Assembly (NCBI GenBank): GCA_013396755.1
Contig: VWZF01000462.1
Coordinates: forward strand, 62,001 to 126,000
DNA from: Sclerurus mexicanus
Taxonomy: Eukaryota > Chordata > Aves > Passeriformes > Furnariidae
DNA: 64,000 bases
Direction of reading: 5' to 3'
Shown here: one piece after another, positions 11,901-26,900 of the stretch
How positions within the stretch are numbered: position 1 is the first letter of the stretch
Layout: each line of letters begins with the position of its first letter
The notes under the pieces: model-generated
Database searches by the model: none
The model's input: the letters and a program-made list of their open reading frames with translations, nothing else
What the model was told of the DNA's origin: nothing
Program-made: the position numbers and the translations under genes

Positions 11901-14900
11901 CCCAATACAGTGGTGAAGATTCTCAGAATTAATAGCTAAGCTTGTAAAATAAAGAGCTACAGGCTCTTTATCAGGTAGAATGTCACGTTGTCTGCATCCC
12001 AGCCTTGTCCGCTTGGAAAAGGACCATGATAGGGGATGCATCCACCAACTACAAGCTCATAAACTATCTTCAATGCTGAATGTTTAGATTTGGGGTTGGT
12101 AATGGTAGGGGACTGCTTCACTTAGGGGAGTTTCTGGAGAGATTTCCATTCCTAAATAAGAAAACTGAGGCAGGCACAGGGGGCTGAACTGACTTGCACA
12201 ACTGACTGTTACTTTTATATGCACAAAAGCAGGTCCCTCCCACTTCGTTCCAGCATGTTTAGACATAAAACTGCTTTCTTTGTGCCAGACTTTGAACCCT
12301 CAGCCTGGAAGAATCTCTGGTTTTACTACAGGCAATTGTGAAGTCTTAGGTAATCTATGAGATTAATGGTAGGAAAACACAGGAGCAGCACACTGACTAC
12401 AAAGTCTCTACTTGCTAGACAGTAAAATACCAAACTGCTCACTGACTGCTCTGGAGAGCAGGTGGAGATGACAAGGTAGTTTTTACAAGTCTGCTGTGGC
12501 ATCATATTCTGAGTCTTGAAGAGTGTAGAAAGGCACAGGTATATTATGTTCCTTATGGAGTAGTAAAAAGCCTACACCTCAGCTCATCATGGCATTAACG
12601 CCATTCTCAAAATAATATCTTTGTGTGATTATGACCTCCCTTCCCTGTTAAATTCAACTCTTGAGGCAAAACCTGAAGTACTTTTCACCACTACAACTAA
12701 ATTAATGTTGTTACAGTTTATGGGGAGATATTTTGCAGTGACTTTTGCCAGTTCAGCGATTAATCCTGTAACTTTATGTTTAACAATTGATTCTTTTTCA
12801 GCATGGGTAGCCCATGAAAGAGCTGCCAAATTAGCTCTGTACCTTAACTGCTGTTCAAGATCAAAAATAGAAAGAGCCATTGTTAACAGTAAAGAACAGA
12901 ACAACCTAATACTGGGGAAAGCAACCAGTCTGTAGTACAAGTGGTTCTGTGCTCCACTTTTATTATGAGATAAGTTCATCAGCATCTGTGATTTCCAGCT
13001 CAAAATGTTGGGAGAGTGGAGCTCACCAGTTCCTAGAAGCAGTTAAGTTCAATTGACATAATGCTGTCTCCAAACTCATAAACCCCACCAATCCTGACTG
13101 ATTTCTGCACCCATGACAGTCTACACTGCAAAAAGTCCAGTTACAGATAACCAACAGAAGGTCCTTCTATTTATTTTTAGTGTTGTTAACCTTCAGTTTT
13201 GTCTTTTTTTTGTCTCCAATGTTTCCAACAAGCACTGTTTTCACTAAGGTCGGCTAAGGTAGTCTTTTTTCAGGTAACACTCTCCTGGAGAAGCCTGTCA
13301 GGTCCTGAATGCTTAGCCATAAGAGGCAACCAGAGAAGGTAAGAGGGGGACGGAGAACTCAGAGACAGCTTATGAAATATACCCTGCCTGGTGATGGAGC
13401 ATTAGGGTGTATAACTGATAGGAAAAAAGGCCTGGACATGTCCTCGTACAATCAGGAGTGAAGAGGTCTCAGGAAGTTACTCCTCAGGCTCCAGAAGGCT
13501 CCAGACTACACAGACACAAAGCAATCAAGGCAGGTTTCTCAGTTACAAACCTAGGGTCAGACAAATCCCACTGTTTGGAAACAGCACCACAGACACAAAT
13601 GCCAACCTGACTCCATGCCCAGAGTTTTCCATGTGAAATAACATCCACCACATATTTTCTGAATACAAGATGGCTTTGAGAACAAGGCTTATAAATGAAG
13701 TGTTTAAATGAGCTCAGGGCAGAGCCAGACATAAAAACCTATAAAATAAAAGTACTTTTTCACACTTGGATGTGTGAGGTCACAAATCCAATTGTGTCAT
13801 TTGGCCATTACTATAATGTGAGTTAATATAAAGTGAATGAAAATGGCTTAAAGTTCTCTTGTAAGAACCTCAGTGAAATGCCTGAGGGTGTAAAGTCCCC
13901 CAAGCACTTACGTGTGGGCTGGTTTCCTCAGATGCCATAGGCTTGTTGATACTGTTCACAAATTTGTTCACATGCTCAAAGTGCTTCGTCATCTCTGTTG
14001 CCAAAACCATATCAATAATGGCCTGGCGCAATGTCCTGTAGCGATTTCTAGGAAAGAAAAAGAGTTCCTGCTCACAAGCCTGCCAGAGAGAGCTCTGTCC
14101 TTTCCTCATCCCTGTCCAGACAGTTCTGCAAAACACTGCTCAAGGGCTCACCCACATGAATGGGCACCTTCAGAGTTAGGAACAGTCTAGGAATGGACTA
14201 GATCGTGCCTCTCTGAGTTCCTCCAGCTCTGTTATTTTTACCTAATGAAAATCAATCCCGAGGCTAATAAAAATTTACAACTCAGTTTTAAAATGCTGCA
14301 ACACTAAGACAACTTCTCCAGAAATGGCACCAACACATCCATCTCACTCTATGCTAGCTTGGAAATCAAAGCTCAGGTTCTTCAAAAACAATACTGTTAT
14401 GGGGATATACTGTTAATTACCTCTTTGGGGTCTCACCCCACTCTCTTTCTCTCTCACCTTGTCCCTGCAAAAGCTAGGCTCATGCAGTGGCAACTCCCAG
14501 GCTACGGGGATGCCACAGGGAACTTCCAGATCTCCCAGAGGTTCATGTCCCTCTGCCACCACCTGTTCTGCCCCATGTGAATGCAGTATTGCTCAGAAGC
14601 ACAGGACCTTGTGTAGACACAGCATGGAGCATCCAGCTGCTGGGGTGGAAAAACATAACACAAAAAAATTCTTTCCAGGCTCCTGCAACCAAAAGGCCAC
14701 GGGCCAAGATACAGTCTTAAGGCTGTCAACTGAACCATGTAAAGGTATATTAAACATCTCTATAAGCTTCCAGAAACTACCAGTTGGAAGATGGCGGTGG
14801 TGAAGGGGGAATGAAAGCCTTTTTTAAAAATCATGTCTACACAGGATCCTGGAAGAAGTTATATATTAATATCTGTATTTACACTATATATTCCTCTTCA

Positions 14901-17900
14901 GAAGGTAGGTTCTCAATCTGCCCCAAACTAAAACTGCCAAACAAGAAATCCACACATGCATACTCCCCCTTCTCCAGCAGACACACCTATCAATGTTCCT
15001 GAAAATGTTGCATTTGCTGTCTTTAGTTGTAAGCTGAAATGCCAGTGCTGTGTGATGACTCTCTAATACAGCTGTGTCATTGTAAAGGACAGCTAATTCA
15101 CTGCCTGCGTTGCACAGGAAAGAGTTGGTTCGTCCAGGGTGGTCTACATCATGAATGGTGGCAGCTATTAAAGCAGCTACCTCATCTAAATGGTCCAGAC
15201 TTCCCTACAGGAAAAGAGAAGAATTATAATGTGGCACAAAAGTTGCAGTAAGTATTTTCTGATCATTTCCAAGTACCCACAATTATGCCAATGTAAGCTT
15301 CAGCGTAGGTGTCTTACCTCCTTGCAATCATTTTCCACTCATTGTGCCCACAGATTAACTACTACAAAACTCCCACTTCCACCCTTACCTCAATACTCTT
15401 TCTTTAATGAAGCTTTTTACTATGCTGTCACCTAAGCAGTATCTTTGCATAAAAATCTCTAATGGATAGATCATCTAGAATTTCCTTCTTTGTGTGCTTG
15501 CCTGAATGCATCTGTACTCACTCTGCTCCTACACACTTTTTATGTCTTAGAATAGGGTAGGATAGACTATTTCAGGTGGAAGTGTGACCTACAGCATCCC
15601 AACTGCCTGACCACTTCAGGGCTGACCAAACATTAAAGCATGTTACTGCCCAAATGCCCCTGAAACTCTGACAGGCTCAGGGCATCGACCACCTCTCTAT
15701 GAAGACTGTTCTAGTGTGTGACCACTCACTAAAGAAATGCTTCCTGATGTCCAGTCTGAACCTCCCCTGGCACAACTTTGAACCATTCCCATGCATCCTA
15801 TCACTGGGTACCCGGGAGAATAGTTCACACCTCCCTCTCCAAAGCTTTTGCAAAACTTTATTAAGAACTGTTACTAACAGCCAGTTACCAAGAGACAGAA
15901 AAGAGCCAGGTTCCCTCCCCACACCCCCATTATTGCTACTTAAAAATGTAAATTTATATAAACAGACTTTAGAGAAACTGTGTGGGCTTGCTGGCATCAC
16001 AGGAAGACTTCAAGGGCAGAGAGAGTTTATGAAGCCAGGACCATTATTTAAACGTCTGACTTTTGGATGACACACATAAAATGGTAAGCACACTGAAATC
16101 CTAGCCTGGGGACTCCTAGGTGATGGTTCTACCTTAACTCTCTCCTTCCCGAGAAAGAAGGCGGTGGCATGCAGGACATCTGCCGCATGTGTGGAATTGT
16201 GGTAGGAGTTGGAGGAGTGGTAGTTGGCTTCAATGACCTGCAGCCATGCCCGCAGTGTTACTTCCGAGCAGTTTAAAAACTCAGAGACCCCAAACCGGGC
16301 AAAAACTTTTAAGCCCAAATACACTAATGGCCTGAAAAACAACAGAAGAGAAAAGCACTGCTGTAAAATAATAACTTGTCATGTTCTAAAAGCAAAATAT
16401 TTGATGAAGAAACCAACAAGACCTTAAAAATAAAAAGGGGTGGGGAATGTGAAACATTTTTAAATTGCACATATATAACCTCTCAAAAGCCTGGCCAAAG
16501 TTACAAGTCATTACATCTACCATCCTTTCCGACATTATTTTAATATGTTTTGTAGAAATGGTGCAGTTCCATTAGAGTTGCAGCAATTCCTGTGGCTTCA
16601 GAAAAAGAGGTCTTAAAAGCCTGGGTCTTCTGTGGTTTCAGTGTCTGTCAATCAAACAAAAATACATTTATTTTCTTCCTGAGGAGAAAAAGCAGTCTTT
16701 GAAAATGACATGGGGACATCCCAAAGGCTAAGAAGCCCTGAGACAAAAGATCAAATGTCAAATAGAAACTCTCTGTGTGTATCTGTGTGTATTTTAATGC
16801 TAGGGAGCCCATGTGTAAAACAGTAAGTATAAAACTTCTAATCTTTTTGGTTCTTAAATCCAGATCCACTCTGGGTTGTCATTTATATTGCATTGCCTGT
16901 GAGAGAGTTTATCAGGCATATTTCTCACTCCTGCAAGATGATCTACAGAGCCTCTGAGCTGAGAAAGGCATAATCAAAACCCAACATCTGCTGATTAAAA
17001 CCAGACAAATGCAAATTCCTAAAATGATCATTTTCTGCAAAGAGGGTACAAAAGACGGGGTAGTCTCTTCGAATCTTTGTCTTGGAATGAAAACCACTTT
17101 TTTTCTGTGGATGATGCACTTATTTTTGCAGTTTGCATGACCTCAAAACCAGTGATGTCTGTTTTCATTATAAGCTTTAAAATCTCAGTCCCTTGATTCT
17201 ATCACTGGTTTATCCTCCATCCCATTTTTTTTATTCCTGTAGCCAAAAGCTACTGTTGCCTTCCCAAATCATAGGATGATCTAGGTGAGGGAGGAGAGAG
17301 GCTTGCTTTTTCCAGCATGACCATTTGCACATGAGCAGGAAAAAGGGGCATCTGCAGGACACTGAACATGTAGCAACATCAAGCTATGCCAAACAGTGTC
17401 ACTTGAACAGAGTGGACATGAGTCAAGCAAAACAGCTCTCACAGATTTGCTGTGTCTTGCTTCAGTTTTTCCAGAACAAAGCACTTCCTGCTACAGCTCC
17501 TCAACAGCCTTTCTGTGGGCACCCAGGGAAAGGAGTCCAGTACCTTTTATTTGTAACAGCCTCCAACTCAAAAATATTGAAGTCCCAGCTTTCCTCATTA
17601 TCTAGGAGCTGTGCAATACAGGGTGGAACATCATTGATGGTGTTTGGCACTGGAAGGTGACTGTGGCTCAGGTTCATATCTGTTGAAATGGAATTTGGGA
17701 ATTAACACATTTCTGGATTATTCCCCCTACACTACTGCAATCCCCCTGCAGAATTCCATTTAAAAAAAACAACTCTTTTCCAAGAAAAACAACTCTTTTA
17801 CATGAAAAAGTCTGTAAAAACCTATAATATATAAGGTTTATTACATATTATTTGAATATAAACCAAAAAGATCAGCGAACATTTTATTGAATGCCAGTTC

Positions 17901-20900
17901 GGGGTTTTTGGTAACATTTTGAAATGCATTATTTTAATTATTTGAGCCTGCTTCAACTCCAAAATGGAGGTAGTCTAGCACTTGGTCTGTAGTGATTAGC
18001 TAACCATTTCCAAAGACATATATCCCACTGCACATTAGCCTGAAGCTCTATGTCAGCAGTATCTACAAAAGAAGTCACACATTCAAAGGAAGTTTAAAAT
18101 GGTGGCTTACTCTTAGAGAACACATACTCATTTCCTGACAGTCTTCTCAAGCCATCCTGAAAAAAAAACCCCAAGTTTATTGTAAGTTTAGGCAGAGTGA
18201 CCATTGCATCATTAGTTGCAAAAACACTACATGCACTTTAGCTACTATTCCTGGGTACTAAAAGCACTGCTCTTACTGTAGCACTATAGGCACCATCCTT
18301 GTTTTAAGGTCTTTCAAAACTGACATGAAGAATCCAAGGAAGACTGGTATGAGATCTCCAGAAAGGATATTATTATCTCTAAAGTGTATTGCTCTCCTTG
18401 TCCCTTTCATTGGCACCTGCAGGATTTCATCATTCAAATTAGCCACTATCATTTATTTTTCATTATATTATTTTGGCAGGAATTAGCTCATCGTACATTA
18501 AAAAAAAAAATTAGTAAATCCATGATGACATACAGACAGTCTGTCTCTTGCTGCTGTTACAAGACCAAAGTCAGAACCTGATTAAAGCAACCTCACTCAT
18601 ACATTGGACCAAATGTAGAGCAATCCCTCTAATCCCATCTAAGCTTCTAGAGTTTCTAAAAAAATACCTCCTTCGAGATCTCCTGAGAAAAATCAGATTG
18701 GATGATAAAGTTTCAAGTGGCAACCGTGTTCACTCACATGTGAGGATGAATGCACCCAGTGGACTGAGATGTGGCCACAGCTTACTACATCTTAGTGCCT
18801 ACTGCTGGTAAAGAGGCCAAAATCCTGAAGTGAAATGGTGATGAATTATGAGTCCCCTTCCCAACACTTGGGAGATTTTAGCACAGCAGAGCACTGAACT
18901 GTGCTGCAGACACTGACAGCAGTAATTTGATCTTTACTAATTTTACTCACAGTCATCAGACCTCCAACAAGATCACTTGTGTGAGGATCTTCATCTTTGG
19001 TACCTAGCTGAGGGGAGTAAAGTTCTGTTGTCCGCAGGATTTCCAGAACTCTGTCCAAGGCCTCTGCTACTGTGATGGGGCTGTTTTCCTGGGCAGCATT
19101 AATTATGTTAATAACCTGAAAGCAGATTAAGGAGGCAGGCAAAGTGAAGGCCACTGTTTTCTTATTACAAACTCTTTATTCTTGATTTAATTATGTTATT
19201 TTTCATTTAGCAAATGCAATGTAATTCCCCCAACCCTTGAAGTACAACTCCAAAAATGTAAATTTGTGCTCAGATTTCCTGGTATCCATCTCCTGTTTTT
19301 AACTGTCATACTCCTGGGAACTGAAAGCAGAAGGGTGTGAAATATCTGAAATAGTGCAGGTGGGTGGACCAAAAACTAGCAAAGTCGCTGTCCTTCAGCA
19401 TATCCAGTCGTGCTCTGGAACAATCATTCAATCCCTGAGGAAAACCCAAACAAATGCCTGGAGGTGACTCCCATATCCTGACATTAGATGTAAACCTTAG
19501 TTTTCTTCATATAGAAATGAAGGGCAGAGAGCACAAAGAGCTGGGCTGTGGAAGAAGACAATGGCTCTTTGTGCCTTCACCACAATCTGGGAATGCAGCA
19601 ATGATACGGCAGCAGCAAGGACTGCTCCTTGCTCTGCCAGGACTGAGAGGGAGAAAGCCCCAGTGCTGTCTTCTCCCACAATGAAAGGCTGCTGCAGGGA
19701 CACTACAGACCTCTCCGCAGGTGTGACATGGTCTTGCAGTCACAGTGGTGCTGGAAAGTAAGAGCTTGATGACAGCAAGAAAAGACAGGAAGAGAGGAAA
19801 AAATGGTTTGAGGGTGGGAGATCCCTGGCACTGTGGGGTGTGTTTCAAGTGACTGCAGCTGGTTTGCAAGGCAGAGTTTGTATAAAACAGATTGTGAAGA
19901 AAAGACTGCAGGAAAGTGGAGGAGAGAGAACAGGTGTTCCATTCTCTGCGTACTAGGTTATAAATATCAATAGAGCAAAGGTGAGACTGGAAGCACATCC
20001 TCCTATACAAACACAGCCCAACAGAAGTGTCCCCTTCCTGCTAGCAACAGGGCATCTAGCAAGGACACCCTTTTTCCCTTTTTAATGTTCTTCCTTATGA
20101 GTAGGATTTGGAATACAATGATAAGATGTAGAAAGTAGTAAGGATTAAAAAAATGTTATTTATGTTACTCCGTTAAAGTGCAGGAAACCACTGGTTGTCT
20201 GTGAACTAACTACATACTCCCCTACGAGGGCAACTCCAGACTCCGAGTTTGTGAAAAAGTCAGTGCTCAGGACTCACCTTTGTGATAGGAGCTTCTATTG
20301 TCATTGAGTGAATCCTTGCCATTGAAGAGTACCTTCGGGTCTGTAAACTTGAAGCTGCTGTTCAAGAGAGCCACAGAGCGCAAATCAGATGACTGCATTT
20401 AAAGAGCGGAAGGCTGGGGAATGGGACAACAGAATCCAGCCTTATCTCCCACTTCTCCTGTATCTCTCCTCTTGCAAGATCTTACTTTACTGTTTCATTT
20501 CTTGCTCTGTTGTCTACCTTCTTGGCAGCCATCCATCACTTTTGCTGTCAGATTTTCTGTCCTTCACTTTGGATGAAGCTGTACATATTACACTTCAGGC
20601 CCAGTACCTGCCAATCGCCCTTTGACTGCAGTGGATCTCTGTTAGACATGGCTCCTCCTGTGAGTTGTGTTTATGTCCCTCATCTTGGTGATACAAATGG
20701 TCTAATGAAACCCATTCCTGCTCCCCATAAGCTGTGCTTCCCTCACTGCATAGAGGGGCAGAAAGAGATCTCTGCCACCACCATTCCAGCCCTGGCAGCT
20801 AGGCACAAACAGGATCAGAAGTAGAAGTACTGCTCTCAAGTAATCAGCAGCAATAGATCCCTTCATGTTCAACACTAATAAAACAAAAATACTGGTTCAG

Positions 20901-23900
20901 GAGCACAAGCTGAAGCTTTCTAAGAGAGGTGGCACAAACACTTCACCATGCACTCTTTTAGCAGGCTGCTCCCATCCCTTGGCACAGTCACTCCTCTCCA
21001 TATGAAGGCTCTGTGCACTGCCAAGCATTATATAGCAATGCTGGGACTCATGCTGGGGCACTGTTTTGCAAATCAGAAGAAAGAAATCTTACAGCAGTTA
21101 TAAAAAAGTGGAGTAATCTCTCATTAATCAGCTCTGAATCTGCCTGGTTCCTCTAATGCAGTTTTATTGCCTTGGTCAATTCGGTTCTTTATGTATTTGT
21201 AAATGCATAGTTTTATGTATTTATAGTATTACATACCTATATATAAACATTCCTGACAGTTTACTTTCTTACCATCACTATTTTGAGATGTTATTGACTT
21301 AACATCAACTGAGTCTTTCCTTCTGTTCTTGCATTTGTAGGAATTGGATTCTGTAAATACAAAACAAAAGCTTTAAGAAAGTTTGAAGTGAAATATCTAC
21401 AAAGTCTCTTCCATCTAAAATTATGAAAATTTAATTAAATGATCTTAACAATACCATATAAGCAGGGGAAATATTGTAATCTCTGCACATCAGAATAAGG
21501 AATGCAGTGTGTATCAATTTAAAGTAACTTGTCTGAAGTCACCTGGAAAGGTGTTTCAAAAGGAACTTAAGATGCCTTATGGAATGGGGTACTTTAGCTC
21601 CCTAAAAGTAGCAGTCTTGCAGGCTGTAGTTGTCTAAGGTAGTTATCAGAGGTCCTGCTTCAGGAGAAACATCACAGGGTCCTGCAAGTCCCTTTTGTTC
21701 TCCACCAACCACTGAACAAGCCTGAGTTTAACTTCCTAAAACTCTAGCCAAGAGAGAAAAGTCCTATCTCAGTCTACACTCTTCCAGCCCAAGCACCATT
21801 CAGACAGCTTTTGCTTTTATTTCAATAAACTTTTGTACTCTGTGTTTAAGAAAAATTCAGCATGCTGAGAATGATTATAAATAATCAGTTTGGTTGCTGT
21901 GAAAATTAACCATGCAAAAAGCTGTTATTCTTAAAACCGCTGTTTGCTAAAGCAAGAGAAATTATCACATCCAGCCAAACTCAGAGGCTGGATGAAATGA
22001 CAGGAAAGGGCCTCAAAAAAAAAAAAAATTGGTAGAATTTCACTTTCCTCCGAAATATTACTCTTCACAGCAACCATGCATCTGTTCATCTCTTTGCAAG
22101 AGCCTTTATGGTACCTACTCCTAGAGTATCTGAAATGCCACTCACAGACCAGAGACCCCAGTAAGTTTTCAAAAGGAGACAGAACCATCTGAAGAATCAG
22201 AAATATCGTAACATCGATATTCTTAACATAAAGACCATGTCACAAGACAGGATGTATGCAGCCTGTCTAGCAAAATAAAATATTAAATACACAATTCTCC
22301 AAAATTAAAAGTTTATCCATCTTAAAAATTACTTGAAATACAGCTTCGGTCTTAATTCTCTTTTTCTGCCACAGATTCATAAGCTTGGGTCTTCCTATTT
22401 TGTTGTGATCCAAACTGAAGAAAGTGAAAGCAGTTTCCTCTGCTGACACCTAAGAGCAGGGCATAGCTAAATTTTTTTTAATCCATAGTACTCCTCTTAC
22501 AAATCCCATTCTATGTTAACATTTGGATTAGTTTATCATCAGGCACATGAGTGGGAGTAAGCATTTACAGATGAACATAGCTGTGAGTGGCTATAGCTGA
22601 CAAGACAACTCTTGTGTTAAATACCAACTAGCAAGTTGGAAACTTTGCTAGTGCCACCCAGAGAGACACAGGTGCCTAAAAGCTACTCTCTCCTATACTA
22701 CAATTTCATCTTTCTACAAAAGCCTACACAAAAAAATTTTTCTTCACCTGGTGAGCAGAATATCTAGTCATGCAGATTTGCTACAAATCACACCACTGCA
22801 AACAGCACAATACACATGAATTGCTTTTCTACACTCATCATGTACTGGTATATGCCTATGGATATGTTCTGGGAATTTATTCTTGGGGCACAGCCAGGGA
22901 CCGCAGGGAAGGATAACCTACATCACATGCTCTAAGTTTGCCCACTTTCACTGCACCATAGTCATCAATATGGCACCATGGGATGGGACTTCCCAGTCTT
23001 GAGTAAATATGTCACAAAAATTAGCAAACCTAAAACGTTAGTAAGCTAGTAAAAATGTGTTAACTAGTAACAAGTGCCCTTCAGCTTAATTCATGGGCTT
23101 TCTCACCTTCCTGTTTGCAGGAAATAAACAGTGGGAAGAAAATCTGCTTTTATTACAGGGACACAGAAGTAAGCAGTTTAACATACCGTGGATCAGCACT
23201 GGGAATGAGAGCAGCCAATTGCATATTGACTCTTCTTCCCCATCTACTGCTATTTGGCATCACAAAGCTCTCTGATGTTTGTATGTATTCCTGAGCTACT
23301 TGAAAAAGCAGGGGATGCCAAACAGTGATGTCCCATGCTCTTGGTATGTTATATCCTCCCACCATGTGAACATCAGAAGCTGCCTGACATTGCACAGCAA
23401 CTCTGTCTATCTTTCATAGCAGGAAGGGTTTCAGGTGCCAGAACGTAATAGGGCATGAGAACCTGCTCACTTATAAGACATCAGTACTGCATCTGACTGC
23501 GATCACTAGAGTCACAAGCTTAAAACTGGTCTTTGGTACCTCCTTCTTCAGGGAAAAGTGTTATTCCAAACACTATACAGCACTGGAGGAAGGGATTATC
23601 CCCTTATTCTCCACACTTTTAGTCAAAAGCTATCTGCAGAAGTCAATGAGGGCTGGAATGTGCTATCTGTGAGTAAGTAAACCCACCCAAGACACAGGGC
23701 AAGGGTTGTACAGACATCCTGCAACAACTCAGCACTGATTGGAACTGAGTGGCTGAGGCCTGGACACTTCAGACAACTGTCAGCCCTGTGCTGAGGCCAA
23801 AACAATGGCCTGCTGACAGGTCTCAAACTTGGAAACGCTAGGGCAGGTGTGCTGGCACAGATCACCACATTCCACATTTCAACTACAAGGGGGTGCCAAG

Positions 23901-26900
23901 GTACATCAGCCTCAGGATCAGACACTGTTTTAATACAATGAAGAGCAATGCATCCTAACTTCAAAAGCACAGCAAGAGATCTGCACAGGAGACTGAATTA
24001 TTATTGATGATTACAAATTAAGTTCATGGTGCAACTTCAGTGGCAGCTGGCATCCATCGCTGGCCATCAGTTCTGACTACTGACAAGACAGAGGGAAGGG
24101 ACAACAAGTGTTACAGCAAAGAACCCTGCCATGACCTCCAGCACAGCAGTATAGAGAGGTAAATGATAGTATTCTAACCTGACTGAGAATTGTCTCCTGT
24201 GTACTTCTCCTCACGATGACTCTTGCAGAGCTGAAGATCAGAGTAAAATATATATGTAAGGAAAAAGAATACAAAAAGACTTTAAACAGGCTACATTCAA
24301 CACTTATCCTTATCTAGAATTTTCCATTCAGTTATTTTTTAAAAAAAAGTGTTTGGCAAAGACTCTTCTTTAGGTGCAATTAGTTGTAGAGAAATAATAC
24401 GAAAGTAAAAATGTATGTCATGCAGAAAATCGCAGATACAATAGTGCTTTTATGTACCAAGTTCCTGTTTAATGCCTGTGTTTGCAAGAGAACTGACATT
24501 CACTTTAGCTGGTGTTTTAACTGCAAATTGTATATGAACCTGAAAGAATAAAATGCAAAAATAAAAAAAAAAATCCAAAACATTAAATTTTGCATTTTAA
24601 AAACCATTTTCTTAGAACTGTTTAAACTAATTTTGCATGCATCCTTTCATGGGTCTCTAATAAACTGGACTTCAAAAAACAACTCTCCAGCATATGAGGG
24701 GTAGAGCTAGTAGGTGTCATTGATCAGAACTTTATTTCCAATTAATTTTTATTCAACTTTATGAATGAAAAAGTTAAATACAAAATGTTAATTCTTTGTG
24801 CTTCTGAAACCTCTTGGGTAGCTCCAACAACAGGTATTTCAAGCTTTCTTAGAATTTACACAGAATATTTCCATCATCTTAAAATTTACACATACTGCTT
24901 GGACTACAACAGCACAGATTAAAAGCTCCTCTGCTTTTTCATTATGCCCAGAAACAAAAGCACTGTTCAATTCATAACAATTTAATACCTGCTAACCACT
25001 TCACCCCTTTCCTTTGTTATGTTGTTATAATAAAGTATTTTGCTGTTAATAGGAAAATGGAGCAGAAATGTCAATTCCTCAAGTCTTCCCTCTAAGATTA
25101 GCACAAGGTATTTAATAACTGAGACACTGAGAAAGACTAAAAATAATGCGTTACTTTTTTTACTGCAGTCACTAGAGAAGATACACATACTCTCCTACAT
25201 CAGATGAATCATCCCGAGTGCTCGACACTGTAATTACACATTATTCAGTACACATCTTATTGAGGAGTCCATTACTGTCATGTGGTGACTGGTTCCTCTG
25301 ACCAAATCCATCACCTGCCTAAACCAATGCACTAGACTGCATGGAAACATGAAATCCATGGCTGCAACCAGTGAGTTAGAAGTACAACAAGGTTCAGCTT
25401 CTGTGCTTTCAGCATCTGTATCAGTCTGTGACAGTGCATGCTGCAGCGTCCTCATGGGGATTATTCATGAAAGAAAGGAAAAGAAGGACACAACTCTTCT
25501 CTGTCATTGTTGCACACCTCTCTTTTTTTTTTTCCTTTTTGCAGTGGGGGCAGCAGGTAAAAAGGGTGAAAGGGAAAGAGAAGAAAATGGAAAGCAAAAA
25601 ACCCACAAGATTTAGGCATGGATTTCTTTAATGAACAAAAAAAGGAAAGAGAAATCCTGTGCTCATGTTTAATATAAACTTTGTTCAAGAGAGTGTAAGA
25701 AGTGAACCCTCCTCAAAAAAAAAAAAAAAAATTAAAACACTTCTCTTATAACCCTGCAGAAACTCCCAGACAAATGATCTTGTCCAGACAGAGTAAGATT
25801 AAGGAATCTCATCAGATACAGTACAGTGACACAAGGCATCTGAACTGCTCATTCTGGTCCCAACTTGGAGCTTCTCTCAGAGCCAATGGCTATGTATCTC
25901 TGTCTACTGCATAACTAGCAGAAGCATTGGCACAGTCCTCCAAGGACTCTACTAAAAAAATAAAACAAACCATATTTCTGTTCTGAGTACTTCTCCTTCT
26001 GCAGGCATGTCCTAAAAGAGCCATGTAAGGTAAGTTATGGGGGTAGTCACACAGTTAATCTTGGGTCAATATGTTCTTAAGACGAGAAACACCTCTGTTG
26101 TAAATTTATGAATGTGCAAACACTGGACTCTATCCTGCTAGGCCTCAAATTGACAGCAGCAGCATTAATAATTACCTAGGCTTCAGCACATGGAAACAGT
26201 CACATGAAAGTCAATCCTCATTCATAAATCTTCACTGTAAGAATGCTTAATACTCTCTTACATAATTTTTTTTTCCATGCATAAATCTCACATGCTGAAT
26301 TTTTGTATGTGATGAATCTGGCTCAGAAATACATGAAGGTTCCTGCACATCCTTGACTTTAAAACTGAGAGACCTGGATTTGACAGGAGGACCACTCAGT
26401 GGATAAGGAATTGACTGAATGGTCCCACTCAAAGAGTTGTGGTCAATAGCTCAGTGTCCTGGTGGAGAGGAGTGATGACCTGGTCCTAATACTGACCTGT
26501 TTTAATTAACATCTTTGCCAGGGGCAGGGACACTGGGATCAGGTGCACCATCAGCAAGTTGGCTGATGATAGCAAGCTGTTAGAAGAGGTACAGAGGAGG
26601 GCCACAGAGATGACCAGAGGGCTGCAGCACCTCTCCTGTGTGAAAATAATGAGAGATTTGGGGTTGTTCAGCCTGGAGAAGACTCCAGTGGGGCCTTAAG
26701 CAACTTTCAGTACCTAAAGGTGCCTACAAGAGAATTGGAGAGGAACTTTTACAAAGGTGTGTATTGATAGGACATGAGGGAATGGCTTCAAATGAAAAGA
26801 CAGTAGGTTTAGATTAGATATCAGGAAGAAATTCATTACTGTGAGAGTGGTGAGACACTGGAACAAGTTGCCCAGGGAAGCTGTGGATGCTCCATCCCTA

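Noticed and set aside
12621..13003. Overlapping open frames on both strands in intron 19
   Set aside because: Mutually overlapping, no homology recognised, no splice context.
19507..20010. 167-codon minus-strand open frame in intron 13
   Set aside because: Low-complexity Cys/Ser/Leu content, no family resemblance, no usable splice sites at its ends; PDE8B splicing is complete without it.
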